Source of the DNA: CAZDBA01 sp965224765
Lineage (GTDB): Bacteria; Planctomycetota; Planctomycetia; Pirellulales; Pirellulaceae
DNA length: 64,000 nucleotides
Direction: 5' to 3'
Assembly (NCBI GenBank): GCA_965224765.1
Contig: CBDDAC010000021.1
Coordinates: 53,812-117,811 of the forward strand
Numbering within the stretch: the stretch's first letter is position 1; the number at the start of each line of letters is the position of its first letter. Positions 63,711 to 64,000 of the stretch are shown here, piece after piece. A program made the translations under genes and the position numbers. The notes under the pieces were generated by a model. The model was given only the letters and a program-made list of their open reading frames with translations. It had not been told where the DNA came from and did no database searches.

Positions 63711-63766
63711 TTTGAAAACCGGCGTACTGTTATGGTACCGGGGGTTCGAATCCCTCTCCGTCCGCT
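63711..63766 (+). repeat. att site 3 (B/C junction)
   Basis: TTTGAAAACCGGCGTA...TACCGGGGGTTCGAATCCCTCTCCGTCCGCT; identical to the other copies except for the variable arm (GTACTGTTATGGTAC), which keeps pairing. Confidence 0.9.
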
Positions 63767-63801
63767 ATTTTCCTTGATTTTCTATAATCAACTCCTAGGA
63801 T

Positions 63802-63820
63802 TGGACCTATTCATGGACCT
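63802..63820 (+). promoter_or_regulatory. Paired TGGACCT repeats (candidate integrase C arm sites)
   Basis: TGGACCT at 63802-63808 and 63814-63820, 12 bp apart, upstream of int C. Confidence 0.5.
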
Positions 63821-63848
63821 TTTCAATCCACTAATAGGAGAATCCACC

Positions 63849-64000
63849 ATGCCACGCCCAGCGAAGCCATGGTATTGGGAAGAACGAAAAGCTTGGTACG
63901 CTCGCATTAACGGAAAGCGCACCAAGCTTGGGATAAACAGAAAAGACGCGTTTGAAAAATTCTATGAGCTTAAAGCTGCGTCATCGCTTCCTGAAGATGC
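63849..64000 (+). CDS. int: Tyrosine integrase of element C, N-terminal part
   Basis: MPRPAKPWYWEERKAWYARINGKRTKLGINRKDAFEKFYEL matches the N-termini of int A and B (arm-binding domain). Runs off the window end. TAGGAGAATCCACC precedes the ATG. Confidence 0.85.
   Translation, partial: MPRPAKPWYWEERKAWYARINGKRTKLGINRKDAFEKFYELKAASSLPED

Larger units (their letters stand above)
32637..63766 (+). mobile_element. Integrative element B (31 kb composite genomic island)
   Basis: Bounded by att copies at 32580 and 63711. It holds its own integrase, palindrome, zinc-ribbon ORF, two secreted pairs, toxin-antitoxin, IS91, RadC, an integrated plasmid replicon, Fic, a defence-like locus, a nested integrase, a PrimPol/ATPase module and a right-end excisionase. 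GGTACAGAAC repeats at both ends support these limits. Confidence 0.85.
63767..64000 (+). mobile_element. Start of integrative element C (continues beyond window)
   Basis: After att site 3, TGGACCT repeats at 63802 and 63814 precede an integrase start at 63849, the same plan as elements A and B. Confidence 0.75.

Overview
The window looks like a chromosomal segment of a planctomycete, probably Pirellulaceae-like. The evidence is a prepilin-type DUF1559 protein, a PQQ-type beta-propeller with the DWPQWRG start, a secreted ThuA-domain protein, long multi-domain exported proteins and moderate GC. This is inference from family content; no rRNA is present.

Left part (1-27 kb): ordinary host genes. 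In order: a partial sthA-like transhydrogenase overlapping a SolA/sarcosine-oxidase-like flavoprotein; a small heavy-metal-associated lipoprotein with two in-frame UGA codons at its metal motif; GDPD phosphodiesterase; PQQ protein; UDP-glucuronate decarboxylase; a DegP/trypsin-like protease; ThuA; NfeD-like and ATP-grasp genes; phosphoglycerate mutase (apgM) and homoserine dehydrogenase (hom); an FtsX permease/ABC ATPase/PadR/thioredoxin-like operon; DUF1559; a bicupin. apgM, hom and the FtsX gene carry single-base homopolymer insertions and are best read as sequencing errors. A three-unit ~250-bp repeat array and a broken IS110 copy are also here.

Right part (27.1-64 kb): a tandem array of integrative elements at the 3' half of tRNA-Ser(UGA). 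The att sequence (~57 bp, anticodon loop to tRNA end) occurs at 27138, 32580 and 63711. It delimits element A (5.4 kb), element B (31 kb) and the start of element C. Each element begins just inside its left att with a related tyrosine integrase preceded by two short direct repeats 11-13 bp apart. The repeat sequence differs per element but is reused at the right end of the same element (clear for B, partial for A), as expected for integrase arm sites. A and B share a ~100-bp palindromic (structured RNA or ssDNA) element plus a small zinc-ribbon ORF after int, a HerA/FtsK-type ATPase, a right-end excisionase, and a repeated pair of secreted genes (small beta-rich protein, then Spy-like helical protein). 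That pair occurs three times.

Element B is composite: ParE-type toxin-antitoxin; IS91 transposase; RadC; an integrated plasmid-like replicon (HerA/TraD-type ATPase, HTH protein, RepA, four 22-bp iterons, Toprim primase, Replic_Relax protein); Fic; a truncated ABC-three-component locus fused to a DUF262/DUF3696-ATPase/unknown operon (candidate hybrid defence system); a second integrase; then a tightly packed int/xis/PrimPol/HerA-ATPase style module resembling the logic of actinomycete AICEs. No relaxase or full type IV secretion system is visible. The main candidates for undescribed biology are the AICE-like planctomycete elements with their secreted-protein pair and palindromic RNA, the hybrid defence locus, and the UGA-containing metal-binding lipoprotein.
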